From a virus, in IMG/VR virus record IMGVR_UViG_3300032236_000857, positions 1-26,996 of that record: a DNA stretch of 26,996 bases. One strand, given 5' to 3'. Each line of letters starts with the position of its first letter. The stretch's first letter is position 1. A model generated the notes under the pieces. It did no database searches. It was not told the origin of the DNA and worked only from the letters and a program-made list of their open reading frames with translations. The position numbers and the translations under genes are program-made. This document shows, piece after piece, positions 26,952 through 26,996 of this stretch.

Positions 26952-26996
26952 AGCAATGAAAAAATTGTTTGCAGAAGCTAGACGACATGAACGTCA
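26938..26996 (+). CDS. Start of a further ORF, cut by the window edge
   Basis: Two ATGs (26938 and 26941) with GGAGAAG upstream open a frame reading MMSIEAMKKLFAEARRHER and running off the window. Only about 19 residues are seen, helical and basic. It overlaps the previous gene by 14 bases. No identity can be given. Confidence 0.5.
   Translation, partial: MMSIEAMKKLFAEARRHER

Overview
The window is best read as part of the genome of a tailed double-stranded DNA phage, and nothing in it looks like host chromosome. The left 15 kb is a virion and packaging block transcribed entirely leftward (minus strand). The right 11 kb is an early or accessory block transcribed entirely rightward (plus strand). 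The two diverge from a roughly 590-bp intergenic region next to two tRNA genes. No integrase, repressor, transposase or host housekeeping gene is visible. Gene style (many small ATGA-coupled ORFs, AAGGAG/AAAGGA ribosome sites, intermediate GC) fits a phage of a proteobacterium, perhaps a freshwater betaproteobacterium. The host is an inference from resemblance of several small ORFs to phage families I remember, not a search result.

Late block, in order of transcription (right to left): tRNA-Pro(UGG), tRNA-Tyr(GUA), terminase small and large subunits, portal with a long Gln-rich tail, a small helical ORF, a GroES-like co-chaperonin, scaffold, a small conserved ORF, a probable head decoration protein, major capsid protein, a UUCG-loop terminator, a GIY-YIG homing endonuclease with its own promoter, two structural proteins separated by a second UUCG-loop terminator, a GT-A glycosyltransferase, a DUF6321-like ORF, a holin-like ORF, several tiny Lys/Gly- or His-rich ORFs, a connector-like protein, a zinc-ribbon protein, two more small ORFs, and a head-tail adaptor-like protein running off the left edge. 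Tail, lysis enzyme and DNA polymerase genes are not in the window.

Early block (left to right): a strong sigma70-type promoter, a G-rich leader, small ORFs, a 500-bp AT-rich non-coding segment that could be a replication origin, a basic helical protein, small ORFs, then an amidoligase-like enzyme, an overlapping 50-aa ORF with an RFDLG repeat, and a class II glutamine amidotransferase. A second strong promoter follows, then a winged-helix-like protein, an RtcB-type RNA ligase and a tightly overlapped string of small ORFs, including a stand-alone RNA polymerase alpha-CTD-like protein and zinc-finger and membrane miniproteins.

The most unusual signals are: (i) five copies of a GGGGTCA-nnn-TGACCCC palindrome placed just after stop codons in the early block, three of them inside a longer shared module that starts with CGGGTGTCA directly after the stop; (ii) the amidoligase / repeat peptide / glutamine amidotransferase cluster, which could be a peptide-modification system with its own substrate; (iii) RtcB and tRNAs in one phage; and (iv) a phage GroES-like protein and alpha-CTD-like protein that suggest manipulation of host folding and transcription.
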